A DNA stretch of 14,021 nt, taken from Armatimonadota bacterium (GTDB taxonomy: Bacteria > Armatimonadota > Zipacnadia > Zipacnadales > FEN-943). A model generated the notes under the pieces. That model was not told where the DNA came from, made no database searches, and saw only the letters and a list, made by a program, of their open reading frames with translations. Of the stretch, positions 13,795 to 14,021 are shown piece after piece; position 1 is the stretch's first letter; every line of letters starts with the position of its first letter. The DNA is taken from positions 1 through 14,021 of the forward strand of contig JANZZA010000353.1 in assembly GCA_026419655.1 (NCBI GenBank), in the 5' to 3' direction. Made by a program: the position numbers and the translations under genes.

Positions 13795-14021
13795 ATTTCA
13801 TGAGTCCGGCCTATTGCCGTCAGGTGCATCTCGGGGTCCACTGCACTTACGTTCTGTGTCTGCTTGTGTGATGGGTGGGCCATGCAAGAGTGGGGCAAGG
13901 AGGGGTGGGGCGCCTTTTTTCACATGTCATACCCCGAGAACTTTGGATGAGACGTTTGGTTCATTTGCTTGTGGGCGGTGGAGACAGCGTCCTGAGAAAA
14001 CGGGATACTGGCTAAGTCGAG
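13795..14021. other. Right-edge region, no gene seen
   Basis: Downstream of the terminator to the window end I see no open frame with a ribosome binding site or recognisable protein on either strand. GGCGCC followed by six T (13909-13920) is a weak terminator-like feature. A promoter for a gene beyond the window could lie here, but none is convincing. Confidence 0.45.

Overview
The window is GC-rich bacterial DNA with dense coding, ATG/GTG starts and short operon spacings. It holds two blocks facing away from each other. No 16S rRNA or other strong marker is present, so the host can only be guessed. An HspR-type regulator beside dnaJ and a Clp ATPase, together with Tat-exported AmmeMemoRadiSam proteins, would fit a planctomycete-like or other deep-branching GC-rich phylum. 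I hold that only weakly.

Left block, minus strand, 1-3287: a three-gene set reading leftwards from a near-consensus sigma70 promoter at 3259-3287. The order is (i) a MEMO-AMMECR1 fusion protein with an N-terminal lipoprotein-like signal, (ii) a DUF362 protein with a Tat signal and a lipobox, and (iii) the first 94 codons of a protein with a Tat-type SRRDFL motif, cut off by the window edge. Synteny suggests the third gene is the AmmeMemoRadiSam radical SAM enzyme. All three carry export signals, so the sequence predicts an envelope-located version of this functionally uncharacterised system.

Right block, plus strand, 3637-13794: a heat-shock supercluster, dnaK - hsp20 - hsp20 - dnaJ - hspR (MerR family) - clpB/clpC-type ATPase - groES - groEL. 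The dnaK promoter has consensus -35 and -10 boxes 17 bp apart, an AT-rich UP-like element, and a HAIR-like HspR operator lying across the -35 and spacer. This points to HspR repression of the dnaK transcript. No grpE is present; two small heat-shock proteins sit where grpE often lies. The Clp ATPase has a short ClpC-like middle region and no visible ClpP-docking tripeptide, and the GroEL lacks the usual GGM tail. A strong GC hairpin follows groEL.

Between the genes lie four copies of a roughly 60-bp palindromic repeat with the core ACCCTTTT..AAGGGTT. One copy is in the AmmeMemo operon, two are between dnaJ and hspR, and one is between the Clp ATPase and groES. RNA hairpins also occur before dnaJ, over the Clp ATPase ribosome binding site and upstream of groES. 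Together the right-hand genes encode holding (Hsp20), folding (DnaK/DnaJ, GroEL/ES) and unfolding (Clp) functions plus their own repressor.
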